The notes under the pieces are model-generated. The model had not been told where the DNA came from. It did not search any database and saw only the letters and a program-made list of their open reading frames with translations. From Aliigemmobacter aestuarii (GTDB lineage: Bacteria > Pseudomonadota > Alphaproteobacteria > Rhodobacterales > Rhodobacteraceae): a DNA stretch of 64,000 nt. The position numbers and the translations under genes are program-made. This document shows, piece after piece, positions 30,022 to 38,871 of this stretch (positions within the stretch are counted from its first letter, which is position 1; each line of letters starts with the position of its first letter). Location: NCBI RefSeq assembly GCF_004799285.1, contig NZ_SSND01000002.1, positions 1 through 64,000 of the forward strand. The letters run 5' to 3'.

Positions 30022-31107
30022 ATGCTGAGGCTTGAAAAACGCCCCTCGCCCAGCCGGGCCTGGACGATCGCGACCCCGGTCGTCGCGGTGATCCTGACGA
30101 TGGTCGCGGGCGGGATCATGTTCGCCATGTTGGGCAAGGACCCGGTCGAGGCCATCCGCACCATCTTCTGGGACCCGCTGTTCAACGCGCAGTTCGCCGC
30201 CTATTCCCGGCCGCAGCTTCTGGTGAAGGCGGGGCCGCTGATCCTGATCGCGCTGGGCCTGTCGCTGGGATTCCGGGCAGGGATCTGGAACATCGGCGCG
30301 GAAGGCCAGTACATCATGGGGGCGATCTTCGGCGCGGCGGCGGGGCTGGCCGTCTATCCGGTGGAAAGCCGCCTGATCTTTCCGGTCATGATCATTGCGG
30401 GCGGCCTTGGCGGGTTCCTCTGGGCGATGATCCCGGCGATCCTGAAGACGCATTTCCGCACCAACGAAATCCTCGTCTCGCTGCTTCTGGTCTATGTGGC
30501 GCAGAACATCCTGTCGTCGATGGCACTGGGCGCGCTGCGCAACCCCGAGGGTGGCGGGTTTCCCGGCAGCCGCAACCTGAGCCAGATCCCGGCGATGGCC
30601 AACACCGAACTGGTCGCTGGCACCGGCATGCACTGGGGCGTCGTGGTGGCCTTTGTCGCGGTGATCGCGGCCTATATTCTGCTGCAACGCCACATCCTGG
30701 GCTTCCAGATCAAGCTGGCGGGGCAGGCGCCGCGCGCGGCGCGCTTCGCCGGCGTCAGTCCGAACCGGCTGGTGATCCTCTGCATGGGCATCTCGGGCGC
30801 GCTGGCGGGGCTTGCCGGGTTCTTCGAGGTGTCCGGCCCCGCAGGCCAGATCAGCATCGACTTCGCCACCGGCTACGGGTTCACGGCGATCATCGTGGCC
30901 TTCCTCGGGCGGCTCAATCCTCTGGGGATCCTGCTGGCGGGGCTTCTGATGGCGCTGACCTATATCGGGGGGGAACTGGCGCAGTTCATGCTGGGCCTGC
31001 CCTCGGCCGCGATCCAGGCCTTCCAGGGGATGCTGCTGTTCTTCCTGCTGGCCGTCGACCTTCTGTCCAACTATCGCATCCGCCTTGCCCGGAAGGAGAT
31101 CGCCTGA
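30022..31107 (+). CDS. Nucleoside-type ABC transporter permease 1
   Basis: A 361-residue inner-membrane permease of the branched-chain/nucleoside (BPD_transp_2) family, with about nine hydrophobic segments and the family loop GISGALAGLAGFFEVSG. Start ATG 30022 (MLRLEKRPSPSRAW) is preceded by AAGGAAGGGA. An alternative ATG at 29923 overlaps the ATPase stop as ATGA and would add 33 residues translated through repeat R6. It overlaps permease 2 by one base. Pairing of a longer and a shorter permease is typical for BMP-type systems. Confidence 0.9.
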   Translation: MLRLEKRPSPSRAWTIATPVVAVILTMVAGGIMFAMLGKDPVEAIRTIFWDPLFNAQFAAYSRPQLLVKAGPLILIALGLSLGFRAGIWNIGAEGQYIMGAIFGAAAGLAVYPVESRLIFPVMIIAGGLGGFLWAMIPAILKTHFRTNEILVSLLLVYVAQNILSSMALGALRNPEGGGFPGSRNLSQIPAMANTELVAGTGMHWGVVVAFVAVIAAYILLQRHILGFQIKLAGQAPRAARFAGVSPNRLVILCMGISGALAGLAGFFEVSGPAGQISIDFATGYGFTAIIVAFLGRLNPLGILLAGLLMALTYIGGELAQFMLGLPSAAIQAFQGMLLFFLLAVDLLSNYRIRLARKEIA

Positions 31108-32039
31108 TGGATTTTTTCGGCATCACCCCGTCGGTCCTGATCGCCTCGCTGATCGTGGCCTCGGTCCCGATCCTGATGGCCGCGATCGGCGAACTTGTGG
31201 TCGAACGCGCGGGCGTTCTGAACCTGGGCGTCGAGGGGATGATGATCATGGGGGCGATCTGCGGCTTCATCACCGCGGTCGAGACCGGAAGCCCCGTGCT
31301 GGGGTTCCTCGGCGGGGCGGCAGGCGGGGCGGCGCTGTCGCTGATCTTCGGGTTCCTGACGCAGTACCTGCTGGCCAACCAGGTGGCGACGGGGCTGGCG
31401 CTGACGCTGTTCGGGCTGGGCCTGTCCAGCCTGATCGGCCAGAGCTATGTGGGCATCAAGCCGCCGCCCACCCAGCCCGTTCCGCTTGGCCCGCTGGCGG
31501 ACATTCCCTTCATCGGGCGCGTGGTGTTTTCGCATGACTGGATGGTCTATGCCTCTCTGGCGGCCGTGGCCGGGGTCTGGGCCTTTCTCAGGTATTCCCG
31601 CGCGGGCCTGATCCTGCGGGCCGTCGGCGAAAGCCACGATGCCGCCCATGCGCTTGGCTACAAGGTGGTGCGGATCCGGCTGCTGGCGATCGTCTTCGGG
31701 GGGGCGCTGGCGGGTCTGGGCGGCGCCTATGTCAGCCTCGTGCGGGTGCCGCAATGGACAGACGGCATCACCGCGGGCGCGGGCTGGATCGCGCTGGCCA
31801 TTGTCGTCTTCGCCAGCTGGCGGCCCTGGCGCGTTCTGCTGGGTGCCTGGCTTTTCGGCGGGATCAGTGTGTTGCAGCTGAACCTTCAGGCAGCGGGCGC
31901 GCGAATCCCGGTCGAGTACTTGTCGATGTCGCCCTATCTGATAACCATCCTTGTGCTGGTCATCATGTCCTCTGGCCGGGGACGTGCGGCGCTGAACGCG
32001 CCTGCGGCACTTGGCCAGAACTTCCATGCCTCGCGCTGA
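31107..32039 (+). CDS. Nucleoside-type ABC transporter permease 2
   Basis: A 310-residue permease paralogous to the preceding one. It begins MDFFGITPSVLIASLIVASVP and contains LGVEGMMIMGAICGF and the conserved VFGGALAGLGGAYVSL loop that contacts the ATPase. The ATG shares one base with the upstream TGA. Forms the heteromeric membrane channel with permease 1. The binding-protein gene follows after 60 bases with its own AAGGGGA. Confidence 0.92.
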   Translation: MDFFGITPSVLIASLIVASVPILMAAIGELVVERAGVLNLGVEGMMIMGAICGFITAVETGSPVLGFLGGAAGGAALSLIFGFLTQYLLANQVATGLALTLFGLGLSSLIGQSYVGIKPPPTQPVPLGPLADIPFIGRVVFSHDWMVYASLAAVAGVWAFLRYSRAGLILRAVGESHDAAHALGYKVVRIRLLAIVFGGALAGLGGAYVSLVRVPQWTDGITAGAGWIALAIVVFASWRPWRVLLGAWLFGGISVLQLNLQAAGARIPVEYLSMSPYLITILVLVIMSSGRGRAALNAPAALGQNFHASR

Positions 32040-32099
32040 CGCTGTCGCAGGGGCCAATCACCAACCGGGCCTGCGGGCCCACCCAAGGGGAGATGTGAA

Positions 32100-33191
32100 A
32101 TGAAACGCAGAACGCTTCTGGCGACCGCCGCGCTGGGTCTGGGCCTGGCCTTCGGTGGCGCGGCCCAGGCGCAGGGGATGGACAAGGCCAAGGCCTGCTT
32201 CGTCTATGTCGGTCCGATCGGCGACCTCGGCTGGTCCTACCAGCACCATCAGGGCGCGCTGGCCGTCAAGGAAGCCTATGGCGACAAGGTCGAGATCGCC
32301 TGGCAGGAAAGCGTGCCCGAAGGCGCCGATGCCGAACGCGTGCTGACCCAGATGGCGCTGTCGGGCTGCAACATCATCTTCACCACCTCCTTTGGCTACA
32401 TGGACGCCACCAACGCCGTGGCCGCCAAGTTCCCGGACGTGAAGTTCGAACACGCCACCGGCTACAAGCGCGAGCATCCGAATGTCGCGATCTACAACGC
32501 GCGCTTCTACGAAGGCCGGGCGATCCAGGGCCATATCGCGGGCAAGATGACCAAGTCGAACAAGATCGGCTACATCGGGTCCTTCCCGATCCCCGAGGTG
32601 ATCATGGGCATCAACGCCTATTACCTGCACGCCAAGAAGGTGAACCCGAATGTCGAGTTGACGGTGGTCTGGGCCTATACCTGGTTCGATCCGGCGAAAG
32701 AGGCCGACGCCGCCAAGGCGATGATCGAGCAGGGCGTGGACGTGATCGCCTCGCACACCGATTCGACCGCCCCGCTGGCCGAGGCCGCCAAGACGAACGG
32801 AGCGGTGATCGGCTTCGGCCAGGCCTCGGACATGGCCGACTACAAGCCGAGCCCGCGCGTCTCGTCGATCATCGACAACTGGGCGCCCTACTATGTGAAG
32901 CGCGTGGGCCAGGTTCTGGACGGCACCTGGGAGTCGACCGACACCTGGGCCGGGATCAACGAGGGTGAGGTGGAGATCGGCGAGATCACCGAGGCCGTGC
33001 CGGCCGACGTGAAGGCCGAGGCCGAGGCGATGCGCGACGCGATCGCGGCGGGCACCTACCACCCGTTCACCGGCCCGATCAACAAGCAGGACGGTTCGGC
33101 CTGGCTGGCCGATGGCGTGACCGCACCCGACGGCGACCTTCTGGGCATGACCTTCTACGTCGAAGGAATCACCGCCGAAATCCCGCAGTGA
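32100..33191 (+). CDS. BMP-family substrate-binding protein of the purine/nucleoside ABC transporter
   Basis: A 363-residue periplasmic binding protein. A Sec signal peptide covers residues 1 to about 24 (MKRRTLLATAALGLGLAFGG... ending AQAQG). The mature part has YVGPIGDLGWSYQHHQGALA and the BMP-family VIASHTDSTAPLAEAAK and GFGQASDMADY segments. BMP (PnrA-like) proteins bind nucleosides or purine bases; linkage to xdhABC suggests hypoxanthine, xanthine, guanine or their nucleosides. It ends the operon, and a strong terminator follows. Confidence 0.92.
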   Translation: MKRRTLLATAALGLGLAFGGAAQAQGMDKAKACFVYVGPIGDLGWSYQHHQGALAVKEAYGDKVEIAWQESVPEGADAERVLTQMALSGCNIIFTTSFGYMDATNAVAAKFPDVKFEHATGYKREHPNVAIYNARFYEGRAIQGHIAGKMTKSNKIGYIGSFPIPEVIMGINAYYLHAKKVNPNVELTVVWAYTWFDPAKEADAAKAMIEQGVDVIASHTDSTAPLAEAAKTNGAVIGFGQASDMADYKPSPRVSSIIDNWAPYYVKRVGQVLDGTWESTDTWAGINEGEVEIGEITEAVPADVKAEAEAMRDAIAAGTYHPFTGPINKQDGSAWLADGVTAPDGDLLGMTFYVEGITAEIPQ

Positions 33192-33211
33192 GCGGGCGCT
33201 GACGGATCCGG

Positions 33212-33239
33212 AAAGGCCCGCCCCCGTGGCGGGCCTTTT
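33212..33239 (+). terminator. Rho-independent terminator after the xdh-transporter operon
   Basis: AAAGGCCCGCC pairs with GGCGGGCCTTT across a CCCGT loop, ending in a T4 run. It lies 21 bases after the binding-protein stop, and it is the clearest intrinsic terminator in the window. Confidence 0.9.
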
Positions 33240-33252
33240 CCATTGGCGGCGG

Positions 33253-33305
33253 CGGGGGGCTGTCTGCCCCCCGCACCCCCCGAGGGTATTTGGATCAGGT
33301 TGAAC
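33253..33305 (-). repeat. Dispersed GC-rich repeat, copy R7
   Basis: G6-CTGTCTG-C6 hairpin, GCA, C6, GAGGGTATTTGGATCAGG, TTGAAC. It lies between the terminator and the FAD oxidoreductase gene. The second small hairpin present in R1 and R6 is missing here. Confidence 0.85.
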
Positions 33306-33362
33306 GGCAGGTTCGCCTTGGCCCCCTTTTCCTTTCGCCGCCTGCATGCCAGTTTGGCCGCC

Positions 33363-34442
33363 ATGGAACAGGATTTTCTGATCATCGGCGGCGGGATCGC
33401 CGGGCTTTCGGCGGGGGCAGAGCTTGCCGCGCTCGGGCGGGTGCTGGTTCTGGAGGCCGAGGCGCATGTCGCCCATCATGCCTCGGGTCGGTCGGCGGCG
33501 CTTTATGAGCCGCGCTACGGCTTGCCCCCGGTGGTCGAGCTGTCGCTGGCCTCGGAGCCCGCCTTTCGCGCCGACCCCATGCTTCTGTCGGATCGCGGGC
33601 TGCTTATCCTGGCACAGGCAGGCCAGCGCGCGGCCTTCGAAAAGGACCTTGCCGGGTTCCAGTTGCAGGAAATCACGCCCGCCGAGGCAAAGGCGCGGGT
33701 GCCGATCGTGAACATGGCGACGACGGCCTATGCCGGTGTGGCCGATCATGCCTGGGACATCGACACCGATTACCTGCTGCAAGCGCATGTGAAGCGGATC
33801 AGGGCGAAGGGCGGACGGGTTGAAACCGGCGCCCGCGTCACCGCCGTCGCGCGCGAGGGCGCGGGCTGGCGCGTGACGACCGCGACGGGGCAGGCGCACA
33901 GCGCGCGGATGATCGTGAATGCGGGCGGCGCCTGGGCCGACACGGTGGCCGGAATGGCCGGGGTGAAGCCCATCGGCCTGCAACCGAACCGCCGGTCCAT
34001 GGCGCGCATCCCCGCGCCGGGCGGGCTGGATGTGTCGCGCTGGCCGATGATGTTCGGATCGGGCGAATCCTGGTACGCCAAGCCCGATGCCGGGGCGTTG
34101 ATCGTATCGCCCGCCGAGGAACATCCGATGGACCCGCATGACGCCTGGGCCGATGACATGGTGCTGGCCGAAGGACTGGCGCGCTATGAGGAAATGGTGA
34201 CCGAACCCGTCACCCGGATGATCGCCAACTGGGCGGGCCTGCGCACCTTTTCCCCCGACCGGGTGCTGGTGATCGGCCCCGACCCGCGCGAGCCGTCCTT
34301 CTTCTGGGTCGCGGGACAGGGCGGCTATGGGTTCCAGACCTCGCCCGCCGCATCGCGGCTTGTGGCCGACAGGATCGCGGGGCGCACGCCCGACCTGCCG
34401 CCCGCACTGGTCGCGGCGCTTGATCCGGCGCGCTTCGGATGA
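33363..34442 (+). CDS. FAD-dependent amine/D-amino acid oxidoreductase (DAO family)
   Basis: A 359-residue flavoprotein. The N-terminal ADP-binding motif is FLIIGGGIAGLSAGAEL (residues 5-21), followed by HASGRSAAL, and the C-terminal FFWVAGQGGYGFQTSPAASRL closes the FAD site. It belongs to the DadA/glycine oxidase group; the amine substrate is not evident. ATG 33363 follows repeat R7. Its stop overlaps the methyltransferase gene as ATGA. Confidence 0.82.
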   Translation: MEQDFLIIGGGIAGLSAGAELAALGRVLVLEAEAHVAHHASGRSAALYEPRYGLPPVVELSLASEPAFRADPMLLSDRGLLILAQAGQRAAFEKDLAGFQLQEITPAEAKARVPIVNMATTAYAGVADHAWDIDTDYLLQAHVKRIRAKGGRVETGARVTAVAREGAGWRVTTATGQAHSARMIVNAGGAWADTVAGMAGVKPIGLQPNRRSMARIPAPGGLDVSRWPMMFGSGESWYAKPDAGALIVSPAEEHPMDPHDAWADDMVLAEGLARYEEMVTEPVTRMIANWAGLRTFSPDRVLVIGPDPREPSFFWVAGQGGYGFQTSPAASRLVADRIAGRTPDLPPALVAALDPARFG

Positions 34443-35077
34443 GCCTGCGCCTGCCCGACAGCGGCGCGGGGACAACGCCCGACGGCCGCCGACACGCCCC
34501 TTCGGCCGAACGGAACGCCGCGCCGATCCTGTCTGTTCTGCGCGATGTGTTGCCGCCCGGGGGCCGTCTTCTGGAACTCGCCTCAGGGACAGGGCAGCAT
34601 GCGGCGCGGTTTGCGGCGGACCTTGCGGGCTGGCACTGGCACCCCACCGATGTGAACCCGGAGAACTTCGGCTCCATCGCCGCATGGGCCGCGACGTCGC
34701 CGGGCCGGATCGCGGCCCCCGTGGCGCTCGATGCCGGGCAACCGGGCTGGGCCGCCGGCTGGCAAGGCCTGGACGCCGCGCTTGTGGTGAACCTTCTGCA
34801 CCTGATCCCCGAGACAGCGGCGATCAACGTGCTTGACGGCATGGCGGCCGCCGTCCGGACGGGGGGCATCGTCCTGATCTATGGCCCCTTCCTGCGCGAC
34901 GGCCGGCCGACATCCGAAGGCGACGCCGCCTTCGATGCCTCGCTGCGCGCGCAGGACCCTGCCATCGGCTACAAGGACATCGCCCGCGTCACCGCGCATC
35001 TGGCCGCGCGGGGGCTGGATGTGCAACTGCGCGAGATGCCTGCGAACAACCTGATGATCGTCGCATTCAAACTTTGA
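34439..35077 (+). CDS. DUF938 SAM-dependent methyltransferase-like protein
   Basis: A 212-residue protein with a Rossmann methyltransferase core: LLELASGTGQHAARFA (motif I, SAM-binding), HPTDVNPENFGSIAAW and VVNLLHLIPE. This is the DUF938 family, often linked to methyltransferases of unknown substrate. The N-terminal RRHAPSAERNAAPIL is characteristic. Translationally coupled to the FAD enzyme by a four-base overlap. Confidence 0.82.
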   Translation: MSLRLPDSGAGTTPDGRRHAPSAERNAAPILSVLRDVLPPGGRLLELASGTGQHAARFAADLAGWHWHPTDVNPENFGSIAAWAATSPGRIAAPVALDAGQPGWAAGWQGLDAALVVNLLHLIPETAAINVLDGMAAAVRTGGIVLIYGPFLRDGRPTSEGDAAFDASLRAQDPAIGYKDIARVTAHLAARGLDVQLREMPANNLMIVAFKL

Positions 35078-35144
35078 CATACGTCAAGGCTCCTGCCGTT
35101 CTGGCGTGGCATCCCCGCACGGTGACCGCAAACAGGAGCGAGCG

Positions 35145-35489
35145 ATGAGCTACAAGGGCAAGATCGACGAGATGCGCAACGAATTGCGCGTCATGTACAA
35201 GGCCATTCCCGAGGCGACGGCCGGTTTCGGCGTGCTGTCGAAGGCCGTGAAGGAAAACGGCCCGCTGGACGTGAAGCAAAAGGAATTCATCGCCCTTGGC
35301 ATGGCGCTTGTGCTGCGCTGCGAGCCCTGCATCAACTTCCATGTCGAGGCCCTGATGAAGGCCGGAGGCACGCGCGAGGAACTGGGCGACGTGCTGGCGA
35401 TGGCGATCCAGATGGGCGGCGGCCCCGGCGTTATGTATGCAGGCCACGCACTGGCCTGCTGGGATGAGCTGGCTGCCGCGAAGGCGTAA
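35145..35489 (+). CDS. AhpD/carboxymuconolactone decarboxylase-like protein
   Basis: A 114-residue all-helical protein. The sequence RCEPCINFHVEALMKAG carries the CxxC...H redox/peroxidase motif of the AhpD-like branch. Start ATG 35145 (MSYKGKIDEM) has ACAGGAG upstream; an earlier in-frame ATG at 35106 lacks support. Probably a small thiol peroxidase or disulfide enzyme. Not a ring-cleavage decarboxylase in this context. Confidence 0.82.
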   Translation: MSYKGKIDEMRNELRVMYKAIPEATAGFGVLSKAVKENGPLDVKQKEFIALGMALVLRCEPCINFHVEALMKAGGTREELGDVLAMAIQMGGGPGVMYAGHALACWDELAAAKA

Positions 35490-35606
35490 GGGGCAAGGTG
35501 CATCGGGGATCTGCAGCAATTCCCCGCCCACGCCGGTTTTCCCCGGTGACGCGGCGGCGGCAATTGGGCAGACTGTCCGGCACATGCCTTTGTGCCGGAT
35601 TGATCC

Positions 35607-36428
35607 ATGCCCCGTGTTTTTCGTTTCCTGACGGTTTCCGCCCTGCTTGCCGCGACAATTGCGCTTTCCGCCTGTGGCGGGGGCAAGCAGGCCCGGCATG
35701 GGCCGCGGGCCGTGGCGGCAATCCCCGCCGAACAGGTGATCGCGCCGAACTTCGGCGATACCGACCCCCACCCGGAAGTCGCCGTGGCCAAACGCCGCTA
35801 TCCCGTCCACGGGATCGACCTGGCGCGGTTCCAGACCTCGGTCGACTGGGCGACGGCGCGCGCCAACGGGGTGAACTTTGCCTTCATCAAGGCGACCGAG
35901 GGCGGCGACCTGGTGGACCCGCTGTTCCATGAACACTGGCGCGGCGCGGCCCGCGCCGGAGTGCGCCGCGGGGCCTATCATTTCTATTACCACTGCCGCG
36001 CACCCGAGGAGCAGGCGCGCTGGTTCTTCCGCCATGTGCCGCGCCACAAAGGTGATCTGCCGCCCGTGCTTGACATGGAATGGACGCCCTTCTCGCCCAC
36101 CTGCACGATCCGCCGCCCGGCCGAGGTGATCCGCCGCGATGCGCGCACGATCATCGAGATGATGACCCGCCACTACGGCACCGCGCCGATCCTTTACACC
36201 ACCGTCGATTTCTTCGAGGAGAACGAGATGTGGCGCCTTTCGGGCGTCGATTTCTGGCTGCGGTCGGTGGCGGCCCACCCGTCGGATCGCTACCCCGGCC
36301 AGCACTGGGCGTTCTGGCAATACACTTCAACCGGCGTCGTGCCGGGGATCGCGGGGGATGTGGACATCAACGCCTTTGCCGGCTCGCGCGAGGCCTGGGC
36401 GACATGGCTGGCCGCGCGGGCGCAGTAG
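35607..36428 (+). CDS. GH25 family muramidase lipoprotein
   Basis: A 273-residue exported protein with a lipoprotein signal peptide: hydrophobic core residues 6-20 and lipobox LSAC with C23 as acylation site. The catalytic domain is glycoside hydrolase family 25 (Chalaropsis-type lysozyme): HGIDLARFQTSVDW, FAFIKATEG, GAYHFYYHC and VLDMEW, with the last Asp/Glu pair as catalytic acids. It would cleave peptidoglycan in the periplasm from a membrane anchor. Convergent with dabA. The 117 bases before it hold no recognisable element. Confidence 0.88.
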   Translation: MPRVFRFLTVSALLAATIALSACGGGKQARHGPRAVAAIPAEQVIAPNFGDTDPHPEVAVAKRRYPVHGIDLARFQTSVDWATARANGVNFAFIKATEGGDLVDPLFHEHWRGAARAGVRRGAYHFYYHCRAPEEQARWFFRHVPRHKGDLPPVLDMEWTPFSPTCTIRRPAEVIRRDARTIIEMMTRHYGTAPILYTTVDFFEENEMWRLSGVDFWLRSVAAHPSDRYPGQHWAFWQYTSTGVVPGIAGDVDINAFAGSREAWATWLAARAQ

Positions 36429-36447
36429 CGCGGGCGCGGCCAGGCGG

Positions 36448-38826
36448 TCAGGCCGCCATGTGCAGGTCGCGCGTGGCCTCCCAGGTCAGGCCGGGGCGAT
36501 AGCGCGCGGCGATCCGGCCTTCTTCCAGCGCGAAAAGGTGTAACCAGCCGTTGTCGAACAGGGCGCGCAGGCCCTGATGGCGCGCGATGACGGCAAGGAT
36601 TGCGTCGCGCGGGGCCTCGATCATCACCGAAAGCCGCAGCGGTTCATGCACCAGGTCTTCTCCGTCATGGACGGTCTGCCACGGCAGGCCGGGGCGCAGC
36701 ATGCCGCCGTTGCCCTGCACCACGCCGATGCCACCCACGACATTGTGGATCAGCTTGTTCCCGCCGCCGAAGGCCACGGGCGCGACGGCGGACCCGTAGT
36801 ATTGCAGGCTGATCCAGCTGGCTACGACGACCGGTGCGGTCAGGATCAGCTCTAGCGTGGCGAAACCCTCGTCGGCCCTCCAGTCATAGCTGTGCAGGAA
36901 AGCGCGCCCTTCAAGGTCGGCGGACCTGGTCACGGCACGGGGCGCTGCGATGAAGGCCGCGCATCCGGCAAGGCCCCATTCCGGGCGAACCTCGGCCCAA
37001 TTCAGCGCGCGCGCGGCGATCGTCGTCTCGGTCGCGCCGGGAAGGCGGGCGGCCCGTTCGGCCCGCGCGATCCTGCCTGCACGCGCCAGCCAGTCCTTCG
37101 CCGCGCGGATGTCGGCGGCATGATCGGGGGCGGGGTCATCCTCGAACAGGGTCAGCGCATCGGTCGTGGTGTCGTGAAGGCCGGCCAGGAACCGGGTATC
37201 GGCCGGAATCGTGATACCCTGCGCGGACAGACCGGCGCGGGTTTCCGGATCATTCAGAAGCCGCGCCAGCAGGCGCGCCGAAACCTCGCCCGTCTGGCCA
37301 CCGCAGGCACCGCAGTGATAGGCGCTTTCATGCGGGTTGTTGGTGACATGGCCGCCATGCCCGACCAGCAGCACAAGGCGCGCGTGGCCGGTCGTCATGC
37401 TCATCGCCTTCAGGACAGCCGCCGCCGTGGCAGCCTTGGCCTCGGGCGTCAGGCCGTGATCCGGCACGGGGGCCGGATCATGCGCGGGCGCGCCATGCTT
37501 CAGGCCCAGGCTGTCGCGCACGAGTTTGGCCGCGTAACCGGGGCCCGCCGCCTCGACAAAGGCGAAGGAGGACACCGCCGCCTGCCGGAACCGTCCCCAG
37601 GCGCGCGAGGCCCGTGCACCGATCCGCGCGGCGATTTCCGCATCGGGCGCCGCGTGGCTGTGCGTGTGAAGGGCGGGCTTCAGCAGAACCGGCAGATGCG
37701 CCGCGACCTCGTCCGTGCCATGCGCGCGATGCGCCACGGGAAGGCCGAAAAAGCCGGCAAAGCCGATCGTCGCGATGCGGGGATCGACCGTTTCAAGCGC
37801 CCGGCGGAACACTTCCGACCGCACGTCGATGCAGAACGCCGCCTGCAGCGCCGGGCGTCCGGCCTCGGGCGAAGGCCCCGTCAGCCGCGCAGCGATGCGG
37901 CGCTGATGCGCGCGTTCCGCCGCATCCTGAAGGATCGCGTCGATCACCAGATCCGGCGTTGGCGTCACCGGCGCGGCATGGGCCGCAACGGTTGCAGCCC
38001 AGTCGTCGGAAACGGCCGGAACGTGACCGGCCAGGGCCTCTTCCCAGATCAGGCGGATCGCCAGCAGGTCGGTAAGCGTCTGGTCGCTGCGCCCGTCCAG
38101 CTCGGCCTGCCACAGCAGCCAGCGGGCGTGCTGTGCCCAGCCACCCAGATCCATCAGCAGCCGGTGAAACGCCGTTTCCGCCGCGTCTTCGGTGATGCCC
38201 AGCCGTTCGCACGCCCTGAGGATTGCCCGTTCCGCCGTATCGGGCGCATCGGCCACCCAGGCACAGAACCCCGAAAGCCCCGCGATTTCCGGCGTCAGGT
38301 CGTGGATTGCCCAGTCGCGCCACGCGGCAAAGGTCCCGCGTCCCGGCGCGGGTGACCAGAGCGCCTGCCCACTGTCGAAATGCCCCGCCGCCCACAGCCC
38401 GAACGAGCGACCGATCACAGCCGGCCAGTCGGTGCCCGAGACACGGGCCGCCAGATCGGCCACGGTGGGCAGCGCCACCGGTTCCGGCCCCTCCTCGGCC
38501 ATCTTCGCGCGCAACAGCACCAGATCGACCGGTTTCAGGGGCGATCTGCTGGCGACCAGGGCGGCGGCCAGATCGTCATCGGAGATCCGGCCTGCCCGCA
38601 GCTCGGCGGCATGCCGGGCGCGCGGCGGCATCAGACTGACGCCCGCAACCCGGCCCAGTCGGGCCGCGGCGGTCGCCAGATCCTCGCCGGTCTGGCCAAG
38701 GAAGGGGTTGACCGCCACCGTGGCCGACAGGGGAAATGCCGGGGGAATGGCGCGGGCGGCGGTTTCGGCGGCCTTCAGAAGGTCCGACACGCGGGCGGGT
38801 GCGATCTGCGCATGCTTGAGGAACAT
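36448..38826 (-). CDS. dabA: Inorganic carbon transporter subunit DabA (DUF2309)
   Basis: A 792-residue DUF2309 protein, the beta-carbonic-anhydrase-like subunit of the DAB complex that converts CO2 to bicarbonate vectorially at the membrane. The expected zinc and catalytic residues are present: C332 and D334 in FCIDVRSE, H490 in LLVGHGGH and C505 in YHCGACGG, with the last two 15 residues apart as in the Halothiobacillus protein. Length is typical of the family. It is 45 bases downstream of dabB on the same strand. Confidence 0.92.
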   Translation of the reverse strand: MFLKHAQIAPARVSDLLKAAETAARAIPPAFPLSATVAVNPFLGQTGEDLATAAARLGRVAGVSLMPPRARHAAELRAGRISDDDLAAALVASRSPLKPVDLVLLRAKMAEEGPEPVALPTVADLAARVSGTDWPAVIGRSFGLWAAGHFDSGQALWSPAPGRGTFAAWRDWAIHDLTPEIAGLSGFCAWVADAPDTAERAILRACERLGITEDAAETAFHRLLMDLGGWAQHARWLLWQAELDGRSDQTLTDLLAIRLIWEEALAGHVPAVSDDWAATVAAHAAPVTPTPDLVIDAILQDAAERAHQRRIAARLTGPSPEAGRPALQAAFCIDVRSEVFRRALETVDPRIATIGFAGFFGLPVAHRAHGTDEVAAHLPVLLKPALHTHSHAAPDAEIAARIGARASRAWGRFRQAAVSSFAFVEAAGPGYAAKLVRDSLGLKHGAPAHDPAPVPDHGLTPEAKAATAAAVLKAMSMTTGHARLVLLVGHGGHVTNNPHESAYHCGACGGQTGEVSARLLARLLNDPETRAGLSAQGITIPADTRFLAGLHDTTTDALTLFEDDPAPDHAADIRAAKDWLARAGRIARAERAARLPGATETTIAARALNWAEVRPEWGLAGCAAFIAAPRAVTRSADLEGRAFLHSYDWRADEGFATLELILTAPVVVASWISLQYYGSAVAPVAFGGGNKLIHNVVGGIGVVQGNGGMLRPGLPWQTVHDGEDLVHEPLRLSVMIEAPRDAILAVIARHQGLRALFDNGWLHLFALEEGRIAARYRPGLTWEATRDLHMAA

Positions 38827-38871
38827 CGGGCGTCTCCGGGAAAGGGTGAGGTCGGGAAGCGATGGGGCTGG

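Noticed and set aside
33243-33362. N-terminal extension of the FAD oxidoreductase through repeat R7
   Set aside because: The frame is open, but the Rossmann motif begins right after ATG 33363 and the extension lies in the repeat and terminator flank; unlike R4 and R5 it is not inside a conserved protein.
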